NCBI RefSeq assembly: GCF_000520015.2
Contig: NZ_CP007044.2
Span: forward strand, 1,178,001-1,242,000
From: Chania multitudinisentens RB-25
GTDB taxonomy: Bacteria; Pseudomonadota; Gammaproteobacteria; Enterobacterales; Enterobacteriaceae
Length of the DNA: 64,000 bases
Direction of reading: 5' to 3'
Of the stretch, positions 9,770 to 18,701 are shown in pieces (position 1 is the first letter of the stretch; the number at the start of each line of letters is the position of its first letter). The notes under the pieces are model-generated. The model ran no database searches. It worked only from the letters and a program-made list of their open reading frames with translations, and was not told where the DNA came from. Position numbers and translations under genes: made by a program.

Positions 9770-9829
9770 TTAAGCGGTGCCCCTTAACTGACCAGCGGCA
9801 CTCACGTGCAATTAAGGGATACCGCTTAA
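9770..9829. repeat. Palindromic repeat, related to the one at 60456-60502
   Basis: Arms 9770-9787 and 9812-9829 pair at 16 of 18 positions, with G-U possible at the other two. The left arm (GCGGTGCCCCTTAACTGA) resembles GCCGTGTCCCTCAATTGA at 60457, and the right arm (CAATTAAGGGATAC) resembles CAATTGAGGGATAC near 60488. These are probably two diverged copies of one small dispersed element. A separate 9-bp GC-rich hairpin lies just before it at 9741-9763. Both lie between the protease and a minus-strand gene. Confidence 0.6.
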
Positions 9830-9841
9830 GTAACTCTGTTA

Positions 9842-10264
9842 TCAGAAATTATAGATGACGGAGACTAATAGGGCTTTAGGGTTGTTCAAGGTGCTGACAG
9901 TCACTATTTCTTGAGGGTCTGTTTTGCGCCAGCACACCGCTTCAATATGGCAATCATCCTGCTTTCTGTATCCGATTGAATTCAGATAAGCATCGACTTT
10001 ACTGGAGTCATCGGTATCGTAATATCGCACAGCATATATATGTGATGCAGGCCCTGTGATGTTTGCAAAGTCAAAATCATAACGGGGTGTGATTCGGGGC
10101 ATTTTTTTCAGGATATCTGGAGTATAAAAGTTATATTCCCGCTTATCCTGCTCGGTATAGTGAGCACTTCCGGCGAATTCCATGGTGATGTAGGGCCAGG
10201 CAAAAATGAGTACAACAGCAACCGCGATAGCAATACAGCTGAACACCTTAAGTGACTTACGCAT
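9842..10264 (-). CDS. Hypothetical membrane-anchored protein
   Basis: 140 aa. A single N-terminal hydrophobic segment (about residues 8-26, CIAIAVAVVLIFAWP) acts as an anchor or uncleaved signal, followed by a ~110-residue hydrophilic domain with two Cys (DDCHIEAVCW) that could form a disulfide outside the cytoplasm. I do not recognise the family. It lies downstream of the PRD regulator on the same strand with a 113-bp gap, so it could be read from that transcript. No function is proposed. Confidence 0.6.
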   Translation of the reverse strand: MRKSLKVFSCIAIAVAVVLIFAWPYITMEFAGSAHYTEQDKREYNFYTPDILKKMPRITPRYDFDFANITGPASHIYAVRYYDTDDSSKVDAYLNSIGYRKQDDCHIEAVCWRKTDPQEIVTVSTLNNPKALLVSVIYNF

Positions 10265-10377
10265 AGGGTAATATTCCCCCGTTAGTTTGGTCTATGTATG
10301 AACCATTGGCGCTGGCGCTCTCAACGATCCCTGAACGACTTACGAAAACGCCTAAAATTAAACAATCGTAAAAACCC

Positions 10378-11925
10378 TCAAATAAAAAAATCCGGGTATT
10401 TCTGTTCTAACAGCGTTCGCAACTGTTGGCGATCCAATCCCTCTATTTCTTGTATAAATGCTGCGGCTGGGATCTTCTTTTTCGCACGCGACAACCCATG
10501 TTTACCCAGCAGTGAAATATCCTCGCGGCTCAGATAGAAATTCACCTTGATGTAATCCAACTGATAGTACTTCAGATAGCTGGAGATTTTATTGGTGAAG
10601 GTAATCAGCAAATCGAAGGGTATGTGTTCCAACAGGTGTAACTCATTGATATTGATACAACCGACGATCTCAATATGAAAGTGCGATTTCAACACCTCTT
10701 TGAAATAACCCACCTTACTTTCAGACGAATTGGTGACGATAATAATACGCTGTTTATATTCACTGTGGATGCGGTTCTGCAACTCGTATTTTTTCAGAAT
10801 TAACACCAATGTTGATAAATGCACCGTTGAAAACGTGGTCTGATAGTGTTGGGCAATCGGCAGGGTGGCCTGCGACACCCCCTGATAGAGCCGGGCGTGC
10901 CGGGTCTGAACCTGATGCAGCTTTTTGTCGTCAAAGTATAAATTGAATCTGCTCTGCACAATGGTGGCATAGATGAATTGATAAACCTCGGCAAAGAACG
11001 GCGAGATATTGTGTATTTCTGCTCGCAGCAGTGGAGCAATATATTCACACAGGCGTTTGACGAGCGTTATCAGCGTGGGATCATAAACGTTGAATGGCCG
11101 CCAGGTATAGGTCAGTGAGCAAATCAACAGATCGAGAAAGCGATTCTCATGTTCACTGTCCAGCAGGGCAAACTCGGAGGACTGAATAAAGTTAAGATTA
11201 TCGCTGTGGGTAATCATGTGCCCGCGCCGCATGCGGTGCAGCGCAATACTCATATAAACCAGAAAGTATTTTTTGCTGTTATAGCCCAGCGTAATCATGC
11301 TGTTCAACCGTTGTTGATACAGCTTGGCGGCGGCGTGAATGTCCTGCTGGCACTCGCGCAAAAACTGTGCGGCAATCGATTTATTAATCGGCTCATTGGC
11401 TTTGTGTGGCACCAGCAGATGATCTTCACCAATTTCCACTGTTTTGAGAATAGTCAGGCAGATAGCGATACGCAGCAGAATTTCGTCGCCATCCAGCCGC
11501 GATCCTTGCTTGGGAATGGCGGTTACGGTGAGATGATTGGCCTGCAAAAATGCGGACAAGGCCTGGTTATCATTTTTAAGCGTACTCGGGCTGACATTGA
11601 ATTTGCGGTAATATTCACTTTTATTCACCACCTCCTGTAAACACAGCGCCACGCTGAGATCTTTAATGCGCTCGTCTACGGTCGTGATGTAGCGATTAAG
11701 CGGAATATGCTCCAGAAAGGCAATATATTCCCGATAAGTAATGGCTGTGATAATCGACAGCCCATCCATGTGCAGGTGGTAATCGGGTTCGAGAAACTCG
11801 TTAAGCTCCTTCATTGAGCGCTTGAGTGTCGACGTCGTTTTGCCAAATCGGGAGGTGACATCCTCAATGAGCACCGAGCTGTGTTCCTGAATATATTTTA
11901 ACAACGACAGATCAAAGCTGTTCAT
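10378..11925 (-). CDS. PRD/Mga-type PTS-linked transcriptional regulator
   Basis: 515 aa. Residues ~1-120 hold two helix-turn-helix segments of the Mga/BglG-activator type (VLIEDVTSRFGKTTSTLKRSMKELNEFL and a second around YYRKFNVSPSTLKNDNQAL). A long helical middle resembles PRD modules, and the C-terminal part resembles an EIIB-like fold (RIIIVTNSSESKVGYFKEVL). Regulators with this layout are usually controlled by PTS phosphorylation and act on a neighbouring PTS operon. The nearest candidate target is the EIIBC-lyase operon at 3169-6111, although the protease gene lies between (inference). Expected PRD histidines could not be assigned with certainty. Confidence 0.75.
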   Translation of the reverse strand: MNSFDLSLLKYIQEHSSVLIEDVTSRFGKTTSTLKRSMKELNEFLEPDYHLHMDGLSIITAITYREYIAFLEHIPLNRYITTVDERIKDLSVALCLQEVVNKSEYYRKFNVSPSTLKNDNQALSAFLQANHLTVTAIPKQGSRLDGDEILLRIAICLTILKTVEIGEDHLLVPHKANEPINKSIAAQFLRECQQDIHAAAKLYQQRLNSMITLGYNSKKYFLVYMSIALHRMRRGHMITHSDNLNFIQSSEFALLDSEHENRFLDLLICSLTYTWRPFNVYDPTLITLVKRLCEYIAPLLRAEIHNISPFFAEVYQFIYATIVQSRFNLYFDDKKLHQVQTRHARLYQGVSQATLPIAQHYQTTFSTVHLSTLVLILKKYELQNRIHSEYKQRIIIVTNSSESKVGYFKEVLKSHFHIEIVGCININELHLLEHIPFDLLITFTNKISSYLKYYQLDYIKVNFYLSREDISLLGKHGLSRAKKKIPAAAFIQEIEGLDRQQLRTLLEQKYPDFFI

Positions 11926-12045
11926 TACGGTATCTCAACGTCGTGCCTGGAGTCGTACCGTTGAGAATATAGAAAAGCTGGGATTTTGTCTGTGAGCTGC
12001 CTGCGGGGTACAGGAAAATCACACCGGCAGGCACAGAAAAGGTAC

Positions 12046-13119
12046 TTACTCTTTTGCTTTATAATGGCAGGCTGGATCGGCTCGATAAGGATCATGATAA
12101 ACGGCATAAGCTAAACAGCGTAGCCCACCCCGGCAGTTGGTGCGATAGAGGCACGAACTGCACTCCTGCGGCGCAGAGGCTCCCCTGAGCTGCCGTAACT
12201 GTGGGGCCTGGTGATAGATCTCCGTCAGCGGCCTTTCCCAGAGATTGCCGACGCTAATGGGCAATCTGCGGCAGGGCAATATGTTACCGTCAGGCATAAT
12301 GGTAATCAGCTCTGCGCCTGCGCTGCAACGATAAGGCTGGCTCCCGGCTTGTTGAAACTGCAAAGCGCGGATCATGGCAACTTCGGTCTGGTTATCCGCT
12401 TTGGCCTGAAGGCGTTCTCTGGCCAGAACCATTTGTTGAAAATAATCTGAGGTTTGCTGAGCATTGAGGGTTAACAGCGTATCCCGATGGTCAGTGGGTA
12501 TCATGCGGTCAGACCACAATCGGTTTACTTTGGCGTGGTAAGCCAGTTCAGCAACCTGCGTAAATTCCTGGCTGTTTTGGCTGTGAGCGGTGAAAGACCA
12601 GAGTACCCTGACTCCGGCATCGGTCAGGTGTTTTGTCGCGGTTATCACCTGCTGAAAATGCCCTCGCCCGCGGATTTTATCGTGGGTATGTTCGCTGCCT
12701 TCCAGGCTAAGCTGAACAAATTTTACGTTTAACCGAGAGAACCGGGCGGCCCATTGTTCGTCAATCGCTGAACCATTGCTTAAAATGGCTAATGATGGCG
12801 CGCTTGGCTGAGATGCCAGGTAGTCAAGCAGCGCTGGGAAATCTGGATGTGAACAGGGTTCCCCGCCGGTCAAGGTCAACTGTAGCGGGATCGGGCTATC
12901 GCCCCCTACTTGGCGGTGTAGCTCAAAAACCTGTTGGGCAATCCGTTTTAAATCGGTTAATTCTGGCCCACGCTGGCGATAACTATCCTGATAGCAGTGC
13001 TGGCAGCGCAGGTTGCAGCGATCGGTGATGTGCCATTGCACCGTTAAGCGTTTCAACCTGACGGGGTTAACGGAGTCTATCTGGCGGCAAGGAATGCGTT
13101 GTCCGTTAATCACCGCCAC
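12046..13119 (-). CDS. Radical SAM/SPASM protein paired with TIGR04222-like protein
   Basis: About 357 aa if it starts at the GTG at 13119 (13113 is an alternative); the same frame is open upstream to 13455 but there only shadows the preceding gene. The radical SAM motif Cx3Cx2C is at C35, C39 and C42 (DRCNLRCQHC), followed by the GGEP motif (LTLTGGEPCSHP). The C-terminal SPASM region has the cysteine pattern PCRR ... ECSSC ... NC ... C expected for auxiliary Fe-S clusters. SPASM enzymes typically modify peptides or proteins. Its start overlaps the 3' end of the Cys/Gly-rich membrane protein gene, which strongly suggests the tail of that protein is the substrate (inference). Confidence 0.85.
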   Translation of the reverse strand: MAVINGQRIPCRQIDSVNPVRLKRLTVQWHITDRCNLRCQHCYQDSYRQRGPELTDLKRIAQQVFELHRQVGGDSPIPLQLTLTGGEPCSHPDFPALLDYLASQPSAPSLAILSNGSAIDEQWAARFSRLNVKFVQLSLEGSEHTHDKIRGRGHFQQVITATKHLTDAGVRVLWSFTAHSQNSQEFTQVAELAYHAKVNRLWSDRMIPTDHRDTLLTLNAQQTSDYFQQMVLARERLQAKADNQTEVAMIRALQFQQAGSQPYRCSAGAELITIMPDGNILPCRRLPISVGNLWERPLTEIYHQAPQLRQLRGASAPQECSSCLYRTNCRGGLRCLAYAVYHDPYRADPACHYKAKE

Positions 13120-14089
13120 CGCCGCACCCGCCGCAGCCTGAACATCCACTTGTGCTGTCTGAATCACTGCTACTGTGGTTTGCCGAATCGTAGCTGCCCG
13201 GAGCCAAAGAACCGGCCGCTGCTGCTGCGCTGGCCGGGTAGAGTAAACCCAGCGTATAGGCCTGGCGGCCCAAATCACAGCGTGAGTAATAGTAGGTATC
13301 ATTATTACCCGCCAGCGCGATGGCAACCATGGCAATATCCAACTGTTTAAGGGATTTTTTATCCTTGGGCAGAGTGGTGGATAAATGGCTGAGAAATCTT
13401 TCGCCTTTAGGGGTGAGGTGAGCTTTTCCCGCACGATTACGTAAGAAAATCGCATAATAGAGCCACCCGAAAAGCAACATCATGGCAATCAAAAAACCGA
13501 CGTTTTGGTGGCCCTTCAGTGAAGCTATCGTCAGCTTATAAAACCCCATACTGAGCATAAATACCCAACCTGCCCACAGGATACATTGGCTGGCGCGTTG
13601 ATAAGCGGCCGGATAGGTATAGCCATCCAACTGCGCCTGGGCGTTAAATCCCTGATAGAGCGGGCGGAGAGCGGATAATGCCGGCCCTTTCTTTTGATCA
13701 TTTTCTGCCTCAAAGCGAAACAGCACCAATTGCTCCAACCGATTGAGCCGCTGTTCTTTCTGATTGGCTGGTTCTGAGTTATCGCTCTGGGACCGCATAA
13801 AGGTTTTCCCTTTGTGTTTCCCGGCAATCAGTAGCCCTTTGTAGGAGAGGCGCATCATGACCAATGTTAGCAGGTGCTCAATACCGCCTTTTAGCCAGGC
13901 GACATAGTAGGGATCAATTTTTGCTGGCAGCGAAATCGACGGTGAACCGGAAGGGGAGTAAGACTGGAGGCAGCGGCGCAAAGTTAGCGACACCAGCCAC
14001 ATCAGCACCAGGCAATAAAGGAGATAAAATGCCAGAAACCAGGGGCCATACATATCGGCAAGAGGATTACTGTAGGCTGTCCATGTCAT
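13106..14089 (-). CDS. TIGR04222-like membrane protein with Cys/Gly-rich C-terminus
   Basis: About 327 aa from the ATG at 14089 (a TTG at 14119 is in frame but weaker). TM segments lie at the N-terminus (WFLAFYLLYCLVLMWLVSL) and mid-protein (two hydrophobic stretches around residues 185-235). The last ~50 residues switch to low complexity: Ala-rich, then Ser/Asp-rich, then SGCSGCGGCGGGGD at the C-terminus. This layout, with a radical SAM/SPASM gene overlapping its stop, resembles the TIGR04222 family as I remember it. The Cys residues of the tail are candidates for thioether-type modification. Gor lies upstream on the same strand, 196 bp away. Confidence 0.75.
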   Translation of the reverse strand: MTWTAYSNPLADMYGPWFLAFYLLYCLVLMWLVSLTLRRCLQSYSPSGSPSISLPAKIDPYYVAWLKGGIEHLLTLVMMRLSYKGLLIAGKHKGKTFMRSQSDNSEPANQKEQRLNRLEQLVLFRFEAENDQKKGPALSALRPLYQGFNAQAQLDGYTYPAAYQRASQCILWAGWVFMLSMGFYKLTIASLKGHQNVGFLIAMMLLFGWLYYAIFLRNRAGKAHLTPKGERFLSHLSTTLPKDKKSLKQLDIAMVAIALAGNNDTYYYSRCDLGRQAYTLGLLYPASAAAAAGSLAPGSYDSANHSSSDSDSTSGCSGCGGCGGGGD

Positions 14090-14285
14090 TGTTATTGATT
14101 CCGCTGAAATCCCTATCAAACCTGCTCGTATGATAACTCAGTTGGTGCTCAGTGAGTTTATGATATTTTCCGGCGCTGAACGGCGTTACCGGAGCTGTGT
14201 GGCCTATAAAAGAAACAGGTCACAGTTCCTGAAATCTGCAACCTGTTTAGCTATTTTTCACACTTTTAACCGTTGTTCGGTAATT

Positions 14286-15638
14286 TTAACGCATTGTCAC
14301 AAACTCTTCCGCTGCGGTTGGGTGGATCGCCACGGTGTTGTCGAAGTCTTGCTTGGTGGCGCCCATTTTTACTGCGACGGCAAAGCCTTGCAAAATCTCG
14401 TCCATGCCAAAGCCAATACCATGAATGCCGACGATCTTCTCTTCTGCACCCGCACATACCAGCTTCATGCGGCACGGCTGGCGGTGCTGAGTCACCGCGC
14501 TGTACATGGCGGTAAAGGAAGATTTGTAGATCTTCACATTGTCTTCGCCATATTGCTCTTTGGCCTGCGGTTCAGTCAGGCCAATAGTGCCGATCGGCGG
14601 GTGGCTGAATACCACGGTAGGGATATTGCTGTAATCCAGATGTTCGTCCGGCTTGTTGTTGAACAGGCGTTCAGACAGGCGACGGCCTGCGGCAACCGCC
14701 ACCGGCGTTAGCTCAACCGCGCCGGTGTTGTCACCCACGGCGTAAATGCCTTTCACGTTGGTATTCTGGAATTTATCAACCTCAATATAGCCTTTGGCGT
14801 TGGTTTTCACCCCGGTAACCGCCAGATTCAGGTTGTCGGTGGCGGGTTCACGGCCAATTGCCCATACCAGGCTGTCGACGGTAAACGCTTTGCCATTCTC
14901 CAGTTGCAGCGTCAGGCTGCCATCGGCATTTTTAACAATGGCCTTCGGCACCGATTCAGTATGCAGGTTGGGCCCTTCGGTGTTGATCACTTCAAGCAGG
15001 GTTTCCACAATCAGCGGATCAAAGTTGCGCAGTGGCGCATGTTTGCGCACGAACAGGTGGGTTTCTGCACCGAGTGCGTTCATCACTCCGGCGATTTCTA
15101 CCGCAATATAGCCTGCACCCACCACTGCCACGCGTTTTGGCATGGTGTCCAGTGCAAAGAAACCGTCAGAATCGATACCGTATTCTGCACCAGGAATGTT
15201 CGGGCGGGTCGGGCGGCCGCCGGTAGCGATCAGGATATGATCGGCGGTGATGGTCTCGCCGTTGACTTCCACCGTATGGGCGTCAATAAAACGGGCAAAA
15301 CCTTTGATCACATCCACTTTATTTTTGCCCAGCACGTTGTCGTAGGAATTATGGATACGATCAATATAGGCAGTACGGCTGGCAACCAGCTTCTTCCAAT
15401 CAAACGCATTAACGGTGGTATCAAAGCCATAATCCGGGCCGTATTGATGGATAGCTTCTGCGATCTGTGCCGCATGCCACATGACCTTTTTCGGCACACA
15501 GCCCACATTAACACAGGTGCCGCCGAGTTCTTTGGCTTCAATCAGAGCGCATTTCTGGCCATACATGGCTGCCCGGTTGATCGATGCGATACCGCCGCTG
15601 CCGCCGCCAATTGCTAGATAATCGTAATGTTTCGTCAT
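14286..15638 (-). CDS. gor: Glutathione reductase
   Basis: 450 aa from the ATG at 15638, the same length as E. coli Gor; an upstream in-frame start at 15677 would add a non-conserved 13-residue leader. It reduces glutathione disulfide with NADPH in the cytosol. FAD-binding GGGSGG lies at the N-terminus, the redox disulfide is C42/C47 in GGTCVNVGC, the NADPH-binding GAGYIAVEIAG motif lies mid-protein, and the C-terminal catalytic His is in HPTAAEEF. In E. coli it lies directly after rlmJ; here the GalNAc locus separates them. Confidence 0.98.
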   Translation of the reverse strand: MTKHYDYLAIGGGSGGIASINRAAMYGQKCALIEAKELGGTCVNVGCVPKKVMWHAAQIAEAIHQYGPDYGFDTTVNAFDWKKLVASRTAYIDRIHNSYDNVLGKNKVDVIKGFARFIDAHTVEVNGETITADHILIATGGRPTRPNIPGAEYGIDSDGFFALDTMPKRVAVVGAGYIAVEIAGVMNALGAETHLFVRKHAPLRNFDPLIVETLLEVINTEGPNLHTESVPKAIVKNADGSLTLQLENGKAFTVDSLVWAIGREPATDNLNLAVTGVKTNAKGYIEVDKFQNTNVKGIYAVGDNTGAVELTPVAVAAGRRLSERLFNNKPDEHLDYSNIPTVVFSHPPIGTIGLTEPQAKEQYGEDNVKIYKSSFTAMYSAVTQHRQPCRMKLVCAGAEEKIVGIHGIGFGMDEILQGFAVAVKMGATKQDFDNTVAIHPTAAEEFVTMR

Positions 15639-15800
15639 CTGGGTTTTCCATGAGTGGTGTGATTCGAAGAATGTCACAGTTTAACGCCAGACGCGGCTTT
15701 GTAGCAAAGATTGGGCCGATGACTGTGATAGGCGGCCGTTGGCCGGGCGGTAAATCATCAGAAGCCCCGCTCAGGGCTGTTGATGCCAGTACCGGAGATA

Positions 15801-15822
15801 CGGGCCTGGAATTCCAGGCCCG
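15801..15822. terminator. Palindrome after glycosidase gene
   Basis: A perfect 22-bp palindrome (11-bp arms, no spacer) 8 bp after the minus-strand glycosidase stop. It lacks a T tract, so it is either a weak terminator or a 3' mRNA-stabilising hairpin. Confidence 0.45.
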
Positions 15823-15830
15823 AGACAGGT

Positions 15831-17720
15831 TTACTTCACCGGTGCGGCTTCTATCACCAGCGTTTCCAGCGGTTTGAGAGTGATAATCAACGGTTTACCG
15901 TAGTTTTCAGGCAGCGTCGCGTTGCGGCCATAAACGGGTTTCAGTGTAAAGCGGGTAGGTTCACCCTGCGGGACTTCAAAGCTTTTCGTCAGATCCAGAT
16001 AGTAGCTTTGTTCCTGATCTGATGGATTGCGTATCCCAAGCACCGCTTTATTTTTATTCCACGACGCCCAGCCGTAAACGTCCAGCATTGTCGGGTCGCC
16101 GCCAATCCAGTGCGTATCAACCAGTACATCGCTGTTTGCCCGCGCCCATTTTGCCGCTTCCGCCAGAGTATCCCACTTGGCGTTGTTCAGCATGGATGGC
16201 GTGATGTACATCTCCTGCAATTGAGTGCCAGTGGCGAAGTAGCTCCAGACCTGGTCGGCAAAATCGCTGTCAGTCTGTACTTTCTCTAACCCAAAGTAAG
16301 CGTTCTCTGCGCTGACAATACCGTGATACATCAATGAGTTAATCGGGAACAGGGGGCCTTTTCGCACGATAGAGCGGTAAGTTTCGGCATCGCGGTAGGT
16401 CATCCACTGTTGTACCGGCGAACCTTTACCATAGAGGTTGATATCATCACCTTGGCGCCAGATAGAGTCGGCGTAGAACAGCCAGGACGGGCTGGCATTA
16501 GTACCGGTGGTCAGGTTAATAAACAGATCTTTGTTTGCCTCGCGCATATTTTTAATCAGCTCGATAGAAGCATCAAAGTCAGAGGCGAACTGGCTGCCCT
16601 TTATGTATGAGTTGGCGTTGCCCATACCGTCCAGCTTGAACGAGGTGATGTGCTCGTCTTTGATCAGCTTATTGACCTGCTGGTTGAAGTTACGGAAATA
16701 GTTGGGGCCGGAGAGGGCGAATTTCCCGTCTACGGTTTCAAAACCGTTCTCTTTGGCGTGGGAGACGCGGATATCGCGCGGTTTGTTATAGCCACCCCAC
16801 GGTGAAAGCCACAGGCCGACGGAGGTGTGCAGGCCGTCGGCTTTCTCTTTCACCACGCCAAAACCGTTGTTGAAGGCCGGGCCAAACAGCCATTTCCCCG
16901 TGCGGTCGTCCCAGCCATCATCCAGCAGGAAACCGTCCAGTTTTACACCGCGCTTTTTAATCAGCTCATCGGCGTAACTGTCCATCCGGTCAAGCACGTC
17001 TTTTTCGGTATAGGTGGTGAAAAAGCCGATATCCATCCAACTGTTGTAATGCAGGTAAGGCTGATACGGGCGCGGGCGCATGACGTTAACAAACTGGTTA
17101 ACGCTGCGGCGCAGTTGGTTCAATTCTTCAAAGGTGCCGAAATAGAGAGTGTAGCTGACCGGAGCATCGGTTTTGATCGGCGTTTTGAGTTCGACATTGA
17201 GGTTAGTGGTCGTCTCATAAGCGTAGGTGTTGATGATGGGCTTATTCGGCAGCATAAAGAAGCTGTCGGCGATAATCGGCGAACTGTTAATCGCTCCTTC
17301 GACATAAGGCGCTTGCGACTGCCCCTTGGTTGGGAAAAAAGTAATTTTCGCCACATCCTGCGGCTGGCCTTTCGCCTGAAGGGTATAATCGATGCTGGCG
17401 TATTTACCTTTCAGGATATTTAACACCACGCTGACGGCGAAGTTTTTATGATCATAATCGATCAGAATGGCGTCGCCTTTCTGCTGGACCTGCTTGATGT
17501 TAAAATCGGCGGCGTGGATCACTTCTTCATTGGGCAGGGTGAGAAAAAACAGCTCGTTCGGGGCCAGTTGATGCTCGGAAAGTGTATCTTTTATTACTAC
17601 CGCTGAATTGCTGTCATCAAACGAGATGGCAATATTGTTATTATTCAATTGATGCTGCGTGGCGAAAGCGATATTGCTGGTGAACAGTAGTAATAACGTG
17701 CTTTTTACCATTGTTTTCAT
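15831..17720 (-). CDS. Secreted alpha-galactosidase/alpha-N-acetylgalactosaminidase-like glycosidase
   Basis: 629 aa from the ATG at 17720 (AAGGAT upstream); the 28 in-frame codons before it are non-coding leader. A signal peptide (MKTMVKSTLLLLFTSNIAFA) directs it to the periplasm or outside. The catalytic barrel resembles clan-D alpha-galactosidases (GH36/GH27-like): GFLLDDGW at the second strand, FKLDGMG with the likely nucleophile Asp, and WRQGDD with a possible acid/base. It ends the agaS-agaY gene string, so its natural product is probably GalNAc or galactosamine released from glycans (inference). Substrate specificity cannot be read from sequence alone. Confidence 0.75.
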   Translation of the reverse strand: MKTMVKSTLLLLFTSNIAFATQHQLNNNNIAISFDDSNSAVVIKDTLSEHQLAPNELFFLTLPNEEVIHAADFNIKQVQQKGDAILIDYDHKNFAVSVVLNILKGKYASIDYTLQAKGQPQDVAKITFFPTKGQSQAPYVEGAINSSPIIADSFFMLPNKPIINTYAYETTTNLNVELKTPIKTDAPVSYTLYFGTFEELNQLRRSVNQFVNVMRPRPYQPYLHYNSWMDIGFFTTYTEKDVLDRMDSYADELIKKRGVKLDGFLLDDGWDDRTGKWLFGPAFNNGFGVVKEKADGLHTSVGLWLSPWGGYNKPRDIRVSHAKENGFETVDGKFALSGPNYFRNFNQQVNKLIKDEHITSFKLDGMGNANSYIKGSQFASDFDASIELIKNMREANKDLFINLTTGTNASPSWLFYADSIWRQGDDINLYGKGSPVQQWMTYRDAETYRSIVRKGPLFPINSLMYHGIVSAENAYFGLEKVQTDSDFADQVWSYFATGTQLQEMYITPSMLNNAKWDTLAEAAKWARANSDVLVDTHWIGGDPTMLDVYGWASWNKNKAVLGIRNPSDQEQSYYLDLTKSFEVPQGEPTRFTLKPVYGRNATLPENYGKPLIITLKPLETLVIEAAPVK

Positions 17721-17822
17721 CAGAAGATCCTTTTTTCTGAACACTGAGGCATGCTGATAGGAAATAGCGTTACCGCTGAAAATAGGGTAACGCCGTAATT
17801 GCACCTAATTTACGGCGAGGTG

Positions 17823-18689
17823 CTAGGTTTGCGGGATAAGCTTGTTGGCTGAGCCGCAAACGGTGATTTTGCTGCGCACCACGTCTTTCATCGCATCCAT
17901 ACCAACGCGCATGTAGTAGCGTGGATCGTTGCCCTCTGGATTATCGGCAAACCACTTTTTCACCGCGGCGGCGAACGCGATTTTCAGTTCGGTGGCGACA
18001 TTCACTTTGCAGACGCCAAGCTCAATGGTGCGGCGCACAAACTCATCCGGCACATCGCTCGCCCCATGCAGCACCAGCGGGATGGAAACCACTTCACGGA
18101 TTTCTGCCAGGCGTTTGAAATCAATTTTCGGGCGTTTGGTGTACAGGCCGTGAGCGGTGCCGATAGCAACGGCAAGGCTGTCTACGCCGGTCAAGGCCGC
18201 AAAGCGGCACGCTTCTTGCGGATCGGTCAAAAACGCGCTCTCTTCATCAACATCCATATCATCTTCTACACCACCGAGGCGGCCCAGCTCAGCTTCAACG
18301 CTGCAATCGTAGTGATGGCAGAAGTCCACCACCGATTTCACCAGCTTAACGTTCTCGGCAAGCGGGAAGTGGCTGCCATCGATCATGGCGCTGCGCACGC
18401 CGGTTTTCACTTTGCGGCTGATGTCTTCGAGAGATTCGTGATGATCAAGATGCAGCGCAAAAGGCATGTTGTAGCTTTGTGAGTAGGCTTCGCACAGCGC
18501 GTAGATCTCGCTAAAAGCAATATGCCTGAAGGTGCCTGGCGTACCCGCGAGGATCACCGGGGATTGCATCTCTTGGCAGACTTCAAGAATTGCCTGGATG
18601 GTTTCCGCATTGTGGATATTGAAGGCGGGCACGGCGTAGCCTTTGGCCTGAGCGTCTTGCAGCAGATACTTGGTGGAGATAATGCTCAT
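17823..18689 (-). CDS. agaY: D-tagatose-1,6-bisphosphate aldolase, catalytic subunit
   Basis: 288 aa, class II (Zn) aldolase of the GatY/KbaY type. It cleaves tagatose-1,6-bisphosphate to DHAP and glyceraldehyde-3-phosphate. Visible motifs are LHLDHHES with Zn-ligand His, EAELGRLGGVEDD, the GTAHG loop and LVLHGASD with a further ligand His. Start at 18689 with GAGAGGA upstream. It lies 12 bp from agaS and is the last step of the GalNAc pathway, working with AgaZ/KbaZ, which stabilises it. kbaY is a synonym. Confidence 0.95.
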   Translation of the reverse strand: MSIISTKYLLQDAQAKGYAVPAFNIHNAETIQAILEVCQEMQSPVILAGTPGTFRHIAFSEIYALCEAYSQSYNMPFALHLDHHESLEDISRKVKTGVRSAMIDGSHFPLAENVKLVKSVVDFCHHYDCSVEAELGRLGGVEDDMDVDEESAFLTDPQEACRFAALTGVDSLAVAIGTAHGLYTKRPKIDFKRLAEIREVVSIPLVLHGASDVPDEFVRRTIELGVCKVNVATELKIAFAAAVKKWFADNPEGNDPRYYMRVGMDAMKDVVRSKITVCGSANKLIPQT

Positions 18690-18701
18690 AGGGTAATCCT
18701 C

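Noticed and set aside
11998..12037. Hairpin between the radical SAM gene and the PRD regulator gene
   Set aside because: Only a 7-bp main stem with a long loop and no T tract on either strand; not supported as a terminator.
12046..13455. Full-length 469-residue frame for the radical SAM gene starting at 13455
   Set aside because: The first ~112 codons overlap the membrane-protein gene out of frame and have no family similarity; a start near 13119 fits the radical SAM fold.
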